DNA from: Stratiolaelaps scimitus
Taxonomy: Eukaryota > Arthropoda > Arachnida > Mesostigmata > Laelapidae
Length of the DNA: 64,000 bases
Reading direction: 5' to 3'
Assembly: GCA_019614645.1 (NCBI GenBank)
Contig: JABWDB010000021.1
Coordinates: 1,798,001 to 1,862,000 of the forward strand
Position 1 is the stretch's first letter; each line of letters begins with the position of its first letter. The translations under genes were made by a program, and so were the position numbers. Below the pieces are notes generated by a model. That model was not told the origin of the DNA. It worked only from the letters and a program-made list of their open reading frames with translations, and did no database searches. This document shows, in pieces, positions 53,557 to 64,000 of this stretch.

Positions 53557-53616
53557 AAGACTATGAACAACAACGACAGCAACGTAATAAACCGACCGAA
53601 CGCAAACGGTGAACAG
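53557..53616 (+). other. Exon-like 60-bp segment in SoxD intron 2 (cassette candidate)
   Basis: A TCATTCACAG acceptor and a CAG|GTAAAA donor bound 60 bp that are open in one frame, reading KTMNNNDSNVINRPNANGEQ. In the phase needed between SoxD exons 2 and 3 (phase 2) the segment hits TGA after three codons. If spliced in, it would therefore truncate the SoxD protein. It could be a poison exon, a piece of an alternative 5' leader, or chance. Confidence 0.2.
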
Positions 53617-56600
53617 GTAAAAACTTCTTGTAGCTACTGACGACATGAATGTCTATTTATTTACTTGTGTTGGCCGCTACTTTTCAGCAGTTGAGCAGTA
53701 GCACTATGGCATAGCACGATAAGTGATACTTATGCCGTTGCTGGGGCTGCTGTTGCTGGAGGCGCTTCAGTCAACTTATGTCGCATTGTAAAAGTTAAAC
53801 ACATCGAGGTGGGGTAAAGTAAAGGGAGGACGGGGTGATCACCAATTATTATATCAATTTCATGTAATGGCAACTCCTTGTGTGCCGTTCGCCGTTCCAT
53901 TCACGCACAATAGATGAATTGTTGGTTTTAACTAGAATAAGTTCGTCGACTAAATCGCTGACCCTAAACTAAAGAGACACAGAATTGAGCAGACGAGGGA
54001 GGATAAAGGCACCACATAAATTGCGTTCAGTCATAAGATAGGACATAATGATGCTGCTGCTGCTGCTGCTGCACTTTGGCGTCGCCTGTCGCGTGTCACC
54101 TTTCTCATCTGAGATATTTGATCCTTCTACTCTTTATTTTGCTGTTGTATGCTGCATAGAGACTAGTGATTGATTGATTGATGGACATAACGTCGTTGTA
54201 GTCGTAGTGGTTGATGTAGTAGTAGTTGATGATAACGATGGGTTGAAGTGTTATTGGTAGTTGCTGTATAGGCATAAGTTGTAGTAGAGATAGATTGGCC
54301 GTCGCTGTGGTACAGGACCTGCCTTTCTTATTTCTCTCCCTTTCTCTCTGTGCAACCACACATAATCATTGTGAATGTTTTCCTATACAGATAGAAAAGT
54401 AAAGGACAAGCCACTCACTTGACGTGAATTGTCCGACTTAACTATCTATCCTCCGCTCATTGCACTATGATGCCGCTGCAGAATGACAACGATGATGATG
54501 CACCTAGTAGAAGCTGGTCGAGCGATGCTTGGCCGCCACTGTCGCCGCTGCTTCTGCAAGTGTGGCTTGCCTGTGGCTCTATTTTGAATGGCTCACATCG
54601 GGTGGCGTTTTCAAATAGAACACGCCTAGTGGAGAGTGGCCTGTACACGAAATGTAAAAAGAGATGGTATTGAAAAGAAGATGAAAGACAAGAAGAAGAA
54701 GAAGATGATGATGATGAGAAAAAAGGCTCAAGTAGTCAACGCAGAAAGGTAGAAAGGACATGGTGTTGGCGTTCTCTGTGTGACTTACTTCATGTGTTTC
54801 TGTGTGTCTGTGTTGTGTGCTATGATTGACAACGAATCATGAGCTTACGCAATCGTAAGGAACGCGTAATGCACTCCTCAGACGGGTTGGGCTCGTTCAG
54901 TCTGTTGATTCTGTTCAGTTGGACAGCGGCAGCAGCAGCAGCAGCGTCCGCCAACCAATCATCGGACAGATGGACGCCACAACAGCCAATGCGAAGAGTC
55001 GCATAGACAGACGCATAGATATCTGTTTGTCGGTCTGTCGGTTCATCTTTGTGTCCCCCGGTGTCTTCGCGATGACAGGCGCTGGACATTTGTTGATGAA
55101 CGCCGGCGGAAGGTGCTGATCTATGGTCACGCATTCTGCTGTTGCTGCAGCGACGGCGGCGGCGGCTGCACCGGACCGCGCACCGGTTGTGCAGATAGAC
55201 AGACGCCCGCAGTGAGGCGAACGCACGAGCGGCCAGTGAATGCTGTGTAGTTGTGTAGCGCAGGGCGGCGGCAACGGCTGCAGCGGCAGCGAGGCAGAGT
55301 CAAGTGGCGAACACAACCAACTGCATAAACGGCAGTAAAACCCTGCAGCACAACCGTACCAAAGCAGCAGCAACCATCTCAGGGGCCTACAAACGACGAT
55401 GTCTTTGTAGGGATGACGTCGCAACAGCGGCAGCGGCAGCAGCAGTCGGCACACGAGGTCTGTCCTCTAGGTTTGGGTGACCGATGTAACTGCTGCTACT
55501 GCCAATGCTGCAGGAGTAACTGCTGGTGGACGATCAACCAGACGACAGAACTCGCTTTACGGATAGTGTCTGAGGGATCGGCGGCGACAGCACCCAGTAG
55601 CGAATCATCATGGATAGAGACAACAACACCATGAACGAACGAACGTGGCACCGAGAAAAAGACCGTGGACTAACCAACACAGAGTCATACGGTCATCCAT
55701 CGCAGCTAAATGAATCTCCTCGATTTTGCCGTCGCTCGCAAACCACTCCCTCATCTACCGGTCGAGGGAGACAGCGAAACACAGCGAAGCAACAAAGGAA
55801 GGAGGGTGAGACGCTTTGCTAACAAAGTAATAACAACAACATCTTGAACAACAACAACAACTACAATAATAATCGTAATAATAATAATAAGAATGTTTAC
55901 GTTAGTTAGTACATGGTGCCAACAGTGGCCAAGGTCCAGTCTATGGAAGAACAACAACTAACTCATATTTTATCCATACAGTATTTACACAATACCATAT
56001 GCGGTAGAGGCTACGTGATAGTGTTTCAGTGGCAATTCAACATGTCCTTAAGTTTACGAAACTGGAAATATAAAGCATCTGTAGCGATCTTCACCCGAGA
56101 ATTAACAAGAAATATTTACGTTGAGAACTCTATTGAGCAATGTGTTGTCAGAGCCGACCCGAAGTGAGCGAATTTGCACATTGATGAATTGATGTGTGTG
56201 GCAATTAACAAAGAACGCACGACCGTTCCTTGCTGATCGTCACACACACACACACACACATCAATTAAAGCATCACCGCACAAGAGGAATAACGCGAGGA
56301 ACTGAATGAGGATTGGGGGTTCCTCTGAGGTTGACTTCAAATCAATCCACGTGAGCGGGTTGTTGTTGCGCATATTCAACATTCAAATCGTTGTTTATAG
56401 GTCATAATTAGTACGAAGGAGTCGTTCAATGATGATATTTCCGTCGATATTTTCGATAGCTATGAGAAGTACAGGTACAACAACAGGTACATTCATCTCA
56501 ACCATTACAATTTGCCCATTTAGATGCGGCGGCTGTGGCGCGCCTTTTTCGAGTCATTTCATTTTTCAACTGCAAAATTTACCGAGGTGGCGACCTCAAT

Positions 56601-58197
56601 GCTGCAGTAAATGCGGACACATGCACACACATATGTACACAGTCATCCGTCGCCGTCAGTATCAGAGTGGGGATTCTTTTAATCGGGTGGTGATGGTGGT
56701 GGCTTCAAATGAGTTGTTTCGGCTATTTAGATGAACGAATACGCAGTTTACGAGTTTATGCAACGTAAAGGTGTGCGCTTTTTGTATCTCAACTCCACCA
56801 ATTATCTGCGAGGTACAATACTGCTGTTTTCTATGCGAATTGGACAACTAATTGAATTTGGCTGAAATAGGCTTTTTCAAACTGTTGAATCCATACCGTA
56901 CTTTGCTGGGCTTGTTGTTGTTACCGTTGACGATGTTTCCTTCCCACAAATTGGTGGCATATATTATGTATATTCTATAGCCGCGAACGGTTACGGCTCT
57001 AGAGGTAGCGCCGATTGAAACAGAATCATCGAAAGCATCACGAGTGATTTGTCAAATCGCAACAAGCACAATACCGACAGGAGCAGCATTAACAACAACA
57101 GCATCGAACAATAATAGCGTAAACAGGGGAAGCAGGTGGGTTAACTATGATCATGCTCATTACGAGAATGTTCATTCTATGAGGATGTCGTTCACCTATG
57201 GGCTGCCATCTTGTGCAAGACAGAAAAAGAAAAGAGAGAATGAGGTGGGAGAATAGTGGTCTACCTACAATGAAATATAGAGAAAAGAAACGACCAACCA
57301 ACGAATGAACAAACAACAAACAAACAAACAAATGAATGAATGAACAACGAATCAACCAAGAAGTCACGTCTTATTCTAGCTATCCTACCTTGTTGAATCT
57401 TCGTCTTTTTTTTTGGAAAACGGATTGTTATTTCGTTGCAGTATACGTTGCAGCGTAGCGACAGCAGCAGCAGCAGAAAATTCTAACGAAATCAACGTGC
57501 TGCCTACATCAGCAGCGTTACGTACGCGCGGAGGCTTCGGTCAACGAGCCGATGAAGATATAACATGAAGACAGATCAGAGCCCCAGAAGAAGGCAGATG
57601 GACAGATGATGCCCACTGATGATGACGGCACCACATGTACTAGATACAATGTGGTAATATTTGCATTTTGTAATGCATTTTACCACCACTATGTCAACGA
57701 TGCACTTCCGTTCTATTTATTCTTAAATACCTCGTTTAGTAGTTGTACGTAGTGTAGTAGCAGTATTAGCTAGTATTTTTATTGTAGCTACCTCAGCGAT
57801 TGTTTCGAGTTATTCTTTGATTGTTACGTTAAGGCCACCTATTGTTAAATGACATTTAGATATCTGTCCAAATGTTGAATCACTTGGTGCATAATTGTAC
57901 ACGTCACCGAATGAAGATTATTATTATTAATAAGCGTAAAAAGTAAATAATTGCATCAAATGCTCCCTGGTATAGGTGGAATATATGTATCTGCAAATAG
58001 TGGACGTCTTGTTGTGACGTATGAAAAACATTTGTGCAATTTCTTTCTTTTATCTTTTCTAACTATTTCTACGTCTTTTAAAAATACACCGTGGCCTTAA
58101 CAACGTCATACTCAGGAAACCAGCTTTCGTTCCACTCAACCGCCGAAGCAACAAACTACAAATTAGACACAGATAAGAATTTAATAACACTGGTACT

Positions 58198-58199
<2 letters not shown>

Positions 58200-58257
<58 letters not shown>
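58200..58257. repeat. (AT)n microsatellite, longest in the window
   Basis: Uninterrupted AT tract of 58 bp in SoxD intron 2. Confidence 0.96.
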
Positions 58258-58260
<3 letters not shown>

Positions 58261-59266
58261 AGAATAAATAGAAGAAATCGTCAATCGCTGCAGATTTATA
58301 TCCAACAGATAGGTAGATAGATAGCTATAAGGTTGGTGCGTGGACACTAAAGGAGGAGGGATTGCCGGCTCTAATCTCATTGTACGTACGTCACAAGTGT
58401 CCGTTTACTCCCCAGTGACCGTTACTCATTCAACAACACCGTATGCTGGTTAATCAACATTACGCCAGCGAGGGCAGCTTCTGCTAGCCATACACGAATC
58501 AGCTGTCCATTCCATTACCTTCACCTTAGCCACACGCAGACGCAGTTCCGCAAAGTTCATCCCGACATGGCTGCCGCAGCCGTCGCGACGACCGCAATGA
58601 CGATATCAGTCGAATGGAAGCTGCTACGGCTACTGTTGTTGCGGTAGTCGTCGATTTCGGCGTTGTTCCTATAACAAACAGTATCACAGTATTCGTTGGG
58701 TGCCTTCCGTCACCTCCTGGAGCTGGCGTTGGTTATCTCCAAGTCGATGTGACAGACTCGATTCTCACGAAGATCAGACAGTCAAGAAGCAACCCGGGGT
58801 CGGGAGCCTTCCGAAAAGTGAAAAAAAAGTAACACATAAGAGAAGAATGAAGCGGGGACAGGACCCGATCATGTCGCCTTCTTCTTTTACTTCATCGTCC
58901 ATACACACACACACCACACGCAAACACTGGGGACCCTGAATTTTGATGTCAAAAACGTTTCCGCCATTGCCTCGCTTCGCGTGTCTCGTGTAGCACATTC
59001 GATCCTGCGGTAAAGCATCGTGTACTCCTCACCCCCAGCAAAAATGGGGAGAACCCATTTTTCTCTATCTCGGTGTACATTTTTACTAACTTTTTTGCGT
59101 CCATTTTTTTTTGTTTTTCCCTTGTGCCTCTTTCCTCTCCCTGCCTCGATTGCGTGATCAGTCAATGATCGGTTCTGTTGCTCGTTCTCCAGCAGGAGCA
59201 GTTGTTGTTGTCGTTGTTGTTGAAGCAGTTGGATCTGCTCTTGGGTCTTAAGGAAACGAAGTAGAC

Positions 59267-59509
59267 TCAGTATCCGATTATGAAATCAGCAATAGTCGTA
59301 GCGAAGTGATAGGTCGGATCTCGTCGAACATTTTTGACGTATACGTCGTAGAGGCGTCCTAAACGCTCTAAAGTATCGTCATCTCTGTGTTTATGGCTGC
59401 TGCTGCTGCTGCAGTTGCCGTCGCTGTCCGCCCATTTCTTAGGCGCACTTATTGTTTCCGTCTGTGATCCTGTTGTTGGTGGCCCCGCTGTTACTTTTGG
59501 TGTAGCCAT
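59267..59509 (-). other. Small unrecognised minus-strand ORF (80 codons) in SoxD intron 2
   Basis: The start has a fair context (GAAATGG). The C-terminal half looks protein-like, with an amphipathic stretch TLERLGRLYDVYVKNVRRD and then PTYHFATTIADFIIGY, and part of a (CAG)n run encodes a Ser stretch. No family is recognised. An unrelated plus frame at 59415-59657 overlaps it, so chance is the likeliest explanation. Confidence 0.15.
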
Positions 59510-59832
59510 TTCACAGGCGCCTGTCTGTGATGTGTGGCCGTCGCGCTACTACACGGAATTAATACGTAAGCATAGACTCGACAAAACGAGGGTGGAATCA
59601 CACATCCAGCGGGCGGTCGCTCGCTCGCCCGCTCTCCAACTGGGCACCTTTCACTGACCAGCCACTGTGGCTACTGCTCGACACTAGCGAACGAACTCTT
59701 CCTGGCTGACACAAAACTAAACTAAACTTATCAGGCTGATTCTCGGTCAACATTTAACATCTACGGAACCGCCCGCCGCCGCCGCCGTCGTCGTCGAACT
59801 TCGCTGATACTATTTCTACGACAACTATGCGT

Positions 59833-59874
<42 letters not shown>
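59833..59874. repeat. (AC)n-(AT)n compound microsatellite
   Basis: A short AC run passes into a 30-bp AT tract. This is the same arrangement as at 4833-4874. Confidence 0.93.
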
Positions 59875-59877
<3 letters not shown>

Positions 59878-60559
59878 AGGGGTTAGAGCTACAGTTAGGG
59901 CTGACTGACTGTGTGGATGAATTCTCGAGGCGACAACGAGGCGTGCCACGGTCACCGTCGCAACGGTTGGAATTCAACATCGCTCGCCTGTTCGCCTGTA
60001 TAAGTGAAAATGCTTACGGTGTTGATGACGCTAGGGGTGGTGGTGGTGTCGATGCTTCTGCTCGTGCTGAAAATGACTGCGCTCGGACATTTGCTGCATT
60101 TAGAGCAAGAAGTGATTATTCGTATCACCGTTCTTATAATGATTCGTATCAGAGGCTTGAATTTGTTAGAGAAAATAGCAACACACATCGAGCCGCCAAT
60201 TCACCAATGCGATATCAGAGTACATACACGATTTTGTTGATATCGTAGCTGATGCTCTTGTCGTTGGGTTATGTCGAATGGACATAACCGCTGGTAATCG
60301 TGGAAAATCGTTTTTGTTCACCGGAACAAGAAGTAGTGTCATCTCCCAATGCAGTTCCAATCTCGTAATGCTGCAGAAGTGACCTGAGTAAGTTGATTAC
60401 TTGCAGTACAATAGCGTCTGCCAGTTTGCAGGGGAGCGTTGTTCATAAAAGTCGGCACATGTTTTTCATCAGTTGACTAAAAAGGTGGTGACCGATTTGA
60501 AATGTACATCTGTGTAATTTTACGTAATTCAAAGACAATATTATTTCATTTGATTGCAG

Positions 60560-60662
60560 GAAACCTTCATTAACGGCCGCCCTTGGCCGAGAAGATGACG
60601 CCGATAAACAGCGTAAACTTGCAGAAATGCTACATCAGCTCCACGCCCTCCGACAGCAAATG
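60560..60662 (+). CDS. SoxD: SoxD-family transcription factor, coding exon 3 (start of leucine zipper)
   Basis: This 103-bp exon runs from a GATTGCAG acceptor to an ATG|GTGAGT donor. It completes codon 69 (Gly) and runs to residue 103, ending in phase 0. The C-terminal part, DKQRKLAEMLHQLHALRQQM, matches the first coiled-coil segment of Sox5/Sox6 (EKERQL..M..QL.SLREQL). About 9 of 20 positions are identical and most others are conservative. Heptad positions a (Leu89, Leu96, Met103) and d (Met92, Leu99) are all hydrophobic. In the family this zipper mediates SoxD dimerisation and precedes a Gln-rich region and the HMG box. Neither is in this window, so the gene is cut by the right edge. This exon is the strongest evidence for the gene identity. 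Confidence 0.78.
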
Positions 60663-62858
60663 GTGAGTGACACAGATCTGTATAAGCATACAGACACAAA
60701 CACACGTACACACAAATCCGCCAATATGCTTTGCTTTAACCCAACGTTGACCTAGATTTCATTACTGCTGAAGTTATCATACTACGATAGGTATATAAAA
60801 GTAACTTTGATTGGAATACTATAAAAACAACGAGATTCAAAAAGATTTTCTGACTTTACGCAGCAAATCTGCCTACTACGTATTTGGAGTCCTACTAGTT
60901 GTAGTTCAGTTTAGGCATCGAAAACACCAGTCCTACAATTGCACCATTGTTGCACCCGTATATAATAGTCATAATGATCTCTTTAGTCAAGGCATACTCA
61001 GTATTCTAACATGTTTCAGTTCTATACTTAAAGAAAAGCGTATAATAGTAGTTAATACTGTATACGACAAGAAACACTATTGGATATCACAGATAAACGC
61101 GGCGTGAATGTTTCTCTATCTCGTCTTGGTGACTGGTCGGGAAATAATGCTTAGCCTCGTGAACTGAATGAATCAGGCTCTATTAAAAAGTAATCGAAAG
61201 AACTAGATAGATGGCATTATGTTTATTTATTCTGTGGAAGATTTATTGTTGGGTTTCTTACCGAAAAAAAAGGCTATTACGTTGATTGAATGAATAAAAA
61301 ATATCGGCGTAACCACAGCATCGACGATTACAGAGGGGGACAGGTGAAGGCAGGAGGAGCCCTGGTTAATATTCCGATTTCACAAGTGATTCAGAAGGCG
61401 ATACGTGAGTGAGAGAAAGAGAGAGAGAATCTACATCATACACAGGCAAACACAACATAAAATAATTATAAAGCATAACAAATACAATGTAGAAAGAACG
61501 TACCAAGATGTATGAGTAAAACATCGTAAAAGACGTTTGAAAGCCCTGGCATTTCTAAGATATTATATAAATGAAGGTATCACACATAACGAAGAAGAAG
61601 AAGCATACCGCTGATATATGTCCCATGACTAGTTAAGGAGACGTATGGGTAATTTAAGGAAATAAATAGATACTACTAAAATACGAATAATCAACAGGGT
61701 AACTAACATCAGCAGAGATCATCCCTTCTCCTTGGTCATTTCGGCGTTGCTGTGATTTTGATTTTAACCTTTTATATCGTGCTGCTCATCTTTGCTCATC
61801 ATTGGGGCCTCCAATAATTGTCCCTCGGAAGTGCACCAGCAAGGGGAACCTACACAGGGAAATTTATATAAAGCGTTGTGTGGACCTTGTGAAGGAGTTA
61901 CTATCGTGATATTGATTCTATCCTGTAAATTGATATTTTGTACCATTATGACAGCAACCAGCTGACGGAAGTTGAGCGAGACAATTTTCTCTTCTGGCTC
62001 GTCACCCGAGCAGCCGATTATGTTCAGCTAGAGGGCTGACTTTAAGTAAATGCATAAATATACATGTAAGTAAACTATATTGTAGATATAATACTCTATG
62101 TGTAAGCGACGCGAGGCAGGTCGGTGAGTAGTATTCATGTTTGCCGGAGGGAAATACCAGCAGATGAACAATTGATTTGCAATATTCTTTCTTAGCGACT
62201 CATAACGACTAGTGGTTTTGATGTAGTGTGTCATTGTTGTAACAGCTTAGTCGATGGATAATTTGTCCGAGTTTTTGATGGCGCTCTTGAATCATCTGGT
62301 TGTACGACAGGAGTATATGAATTATGGAACGGTACACTAAGAGAGAGAACAGAAAATAACAGTTATTATTATTAATATAGGTAGGTTGATGTTATCTACT
62401 TTGGGTGAATCCTTTATGTATGTCCTTTGAAGGGGTCCGAAGTAAGATGTGTCCGAAATGGCGAAAATGATTATGGACAAAGCCTCAAATATCTGTCTCT
62501 GAATAGACAATAAGAGATGATGAATCTGGCCGTGGCTGAATTGTTGCTAACGAAAGGTACAAGGGAAAAAAAACAACAGAGCAACAACGTCAGTAGAAAC
62601 AACAGTGCGACATCGCGTCGCTGCTGCTGCCGCCACGTCCTCCTCCTCCTCCGCCGCCGCTAATCGATGAAGCACGACGAAAGGTGATGGCGCTGATTGA
62701 CAGGGCGTCCGTCCCTTCAGAGCATAGCGGCTATGAAACTCTCCATCTTTACCACCACCAGCAGTAACAGCAAAGACTACATTCGATCCGCCATAGCGGT
62801 TCAATGTCGATGCCGTCTTATACCGTCAATCTGATGGCGTTTATCGTCAGGACGCGTG

Positions 62859-62881
62859 AAGCAGCAGCAGCAGCAGCAGCG
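62859..62881. repeat. (CAG)n microsatellite
   Basis: About seven CAG units, in SoxD intron 3. Confidence 0.93.
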
Positions 62882-63201
62882 TCCAAGCAGCGCGCGTTCT
62901 CTCCTTCTTCAACTGACGAAGGAGCGCGAGCGCAAAACACAACACGACAAACACTTCTTCTCGACTGCCGTTCGTTCGTTTGACAACTGACTATCTCTCT
63001 CCCTTTGTCCGAGCGATTGAGCGAGTTGAACAGTGAGAGAAAGAGCTCGAAAATCGTAATCGTCAGGAGGAGGAGGAGGAAGAGGAAGAAGAGACGTCGT
63101 CGTCGTCGTCTAAGATCATTGACGGAGGAATACAATTCAAAGACAATTCGATCTCTGGGTGACGTCTTCTGATTCTTCTCGTCTTTCGCTTTCTTCTATT
63201 T

Positions 63202-63225
63202 TCGTCGTCGTCGTCGTCGTCGTCT
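63202..63225. repeat. (GTC)n microsatellite
   Basis: About seven GTC units. A second similar run in the same orientation lies at 63092-63110. Confidence 0.92.
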
Positions 63226-64000
63226 TCGGTGGCCTATCCGCGCAGTTCCATCAACAGCGCTCCCTATCTATCTATCTACCTACCTATGCTTAGCAGCGTC
63301 GGCGGTGACTGGTAGAGGCCGACGTTGTCGTTCCTGCTGCTGCTGCCAAAAACCACGACAATTTCGACGTTTTAAGAGATTTATTAGAAGAAATCGGAAC
63401 AGGAGAAGATGAAGATGGGAAGAAAATAAGAGGACTAACAACAACAACAACAATAACAACAACAAGAGCCGCAGCAGCGGGACGGACTCGTCTCGCTGAG
63501 AAGAAGCCAGCAGAATAAAAAAAAATACCGTCACTGATAGATACAATACTATTGGCGCAATTACCGCTGATTCGTCGATTGAAGTTGACGTTTTCTTTTA
63601 TTTTTTTTTATTTTCTTTTAAATTGGCGGCAGCTACGGCGGTAGCGACACCAATGGCGACAGGTCGCTACAGGGCGTTATTCGTTCATCTTCACGGCGGT
63701 GCCACTGTCTCTGCTGATTATTCAAATGTAATGGAATCTTGGGATCTATCCTTTGCCGACGATCGAAGCGTATCGCCCTCGTGGTTACATCCAGGATCTA
63801 TAACAATGAGTCACAAATACATAGACTCGTAGACGATTTCACCGTCGTTGTACGCGGCCACATGGGTGAACGGTGGGTGCCTGCTTCGTCCTTGGCTGCT
63901 GATTTCACTGTAATCTACGATTGTGTCTGCTTTTGTCACTTTAACTGCGCCTGCTGCTGCTGCCGCCGCTTTTGTCGTCGTTGAGTTTAGTTGGCTTCAC

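Larger units (their letters stand above)
47450..60559 (+). other. SoxD intron 2 (about 13.1 kb)
   Basis: The intron has a GTAAGT donor and a TTGCAG acceptor and is phase 2. It contains the window's longest (TA)n at 58200-58257, the palindromic (TA)n at 49331-49391, and a roughly 50-bp (GA)n at 51294-51345. A GC-rich, CpG-rich stretch at about 51.5-52.5 kb holds a 201-codon low-complexity frame (51551-52156) that I do not accept as a gene. A 60-bp piece with good splice borders at 53557-53616 and a small minus-strand frame at 59267-59509 are described separately. Nothing else resembling a gene was seen. Confidence 0.55.
60663..64000 (+). other. Start of SoxD intron 3
   Basis: This stretch follows the GTGAGT donor of exon 3 and runs off the window. 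I searched it for the expected next SoxD segment (the continuation of the coiled coil, then Gln-rich sequence) and did not find it. It holds (CAG)n at 62859-62881, (GTC)n at 63092-63110 and 63202-63225, (AAC)n around 63436-63465 and an A/T-rich T run near 63592-63620. No gene is seen on either strand. Confidence 0.5.

Noticed and set aside
56500..56640. Zinc-ribbon-like spacing CGGCG ... CSKCGH in the frame 56429-56734
   Set aside because: The cysteine pairs are separated by sequence unlike any zinc ribbon I know, splice sites are weak and the flanks are simple repeats. Most likely coincidence.
1..64000. CRISPR arrays, bacterial operons, rRNA or intact tRNA genes
   Set aside because: No spacer-repeat periodicity, no prokaryotic gene organisation and no complete cloverleaf or rRNA-like sequence was seen.

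Overview
This window is eukaryotic nuclear DNA. There are no operons or Shine-Dalgarno sites, open reading frames are short and mostly explained by simple repeats, and the only convincing gene is split by introns of 13-15 kb with GT-AG borders. The repeat profile is about eighteen clean (TA)n tracts of 18-58 bp, many (CAN)n/(GTN)n and (GA)n runs, and tails of a non-LTR retrotransposon. Together with a SoxD N-terminus of arthropod flavour this suggests an arthropod. A parasitiform mite or other chelicerate is my guess, but the sequence does not prove it.

The one gene I can support is the 5' coding part of a SoxD (Sox5/Sox6/Sox13 group) transcription factor gene on the plus strand. Coding exon 1 is at 32302-32448, exon 2 at 47391-47449 and exon 3 at 60560-60662. 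Their phases join without a stop to give 103 residues that end inside the first turns of the SoxD leucine zipper. The rest of the coiled coil and the HMG box must lie beyond position 64000. Any 5' untranslated exons and the promoter lie upstream of 32302 and could not be located.

Layout: 1-32 kb is non-coding upstream or intergenic DNA (or 5' UTR intron of the same gene). It holds microsatellites, two decayed 3' tails of one non-LTR retrotransposon family (about 4752-5091 and 13104-13484), and three degenerate tRNA-like/SINE-like pieces (4520-4605, 9455-9515, and 30212-30290 on the minus strand). 32.4-47.4 kb is intron 1, 47.45-60.6 kb is intron 2, and 60.7-64 kb is the start of intron 3.

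Structural oddities include a 28-bp-arm foldback at the end of the first retrotransposon tail, an almost uninterrupted 61-bp palindrome made by inverted flanks around a (TA)n tract at 49331-49391, a 17-bp-arm GC hairpin at 11221-11261, and a perfect 24-bp palindrome at 2516-2539. I found no clear new biological system. The most useful results are the SoxD exon structure and the retrotransposon tails.
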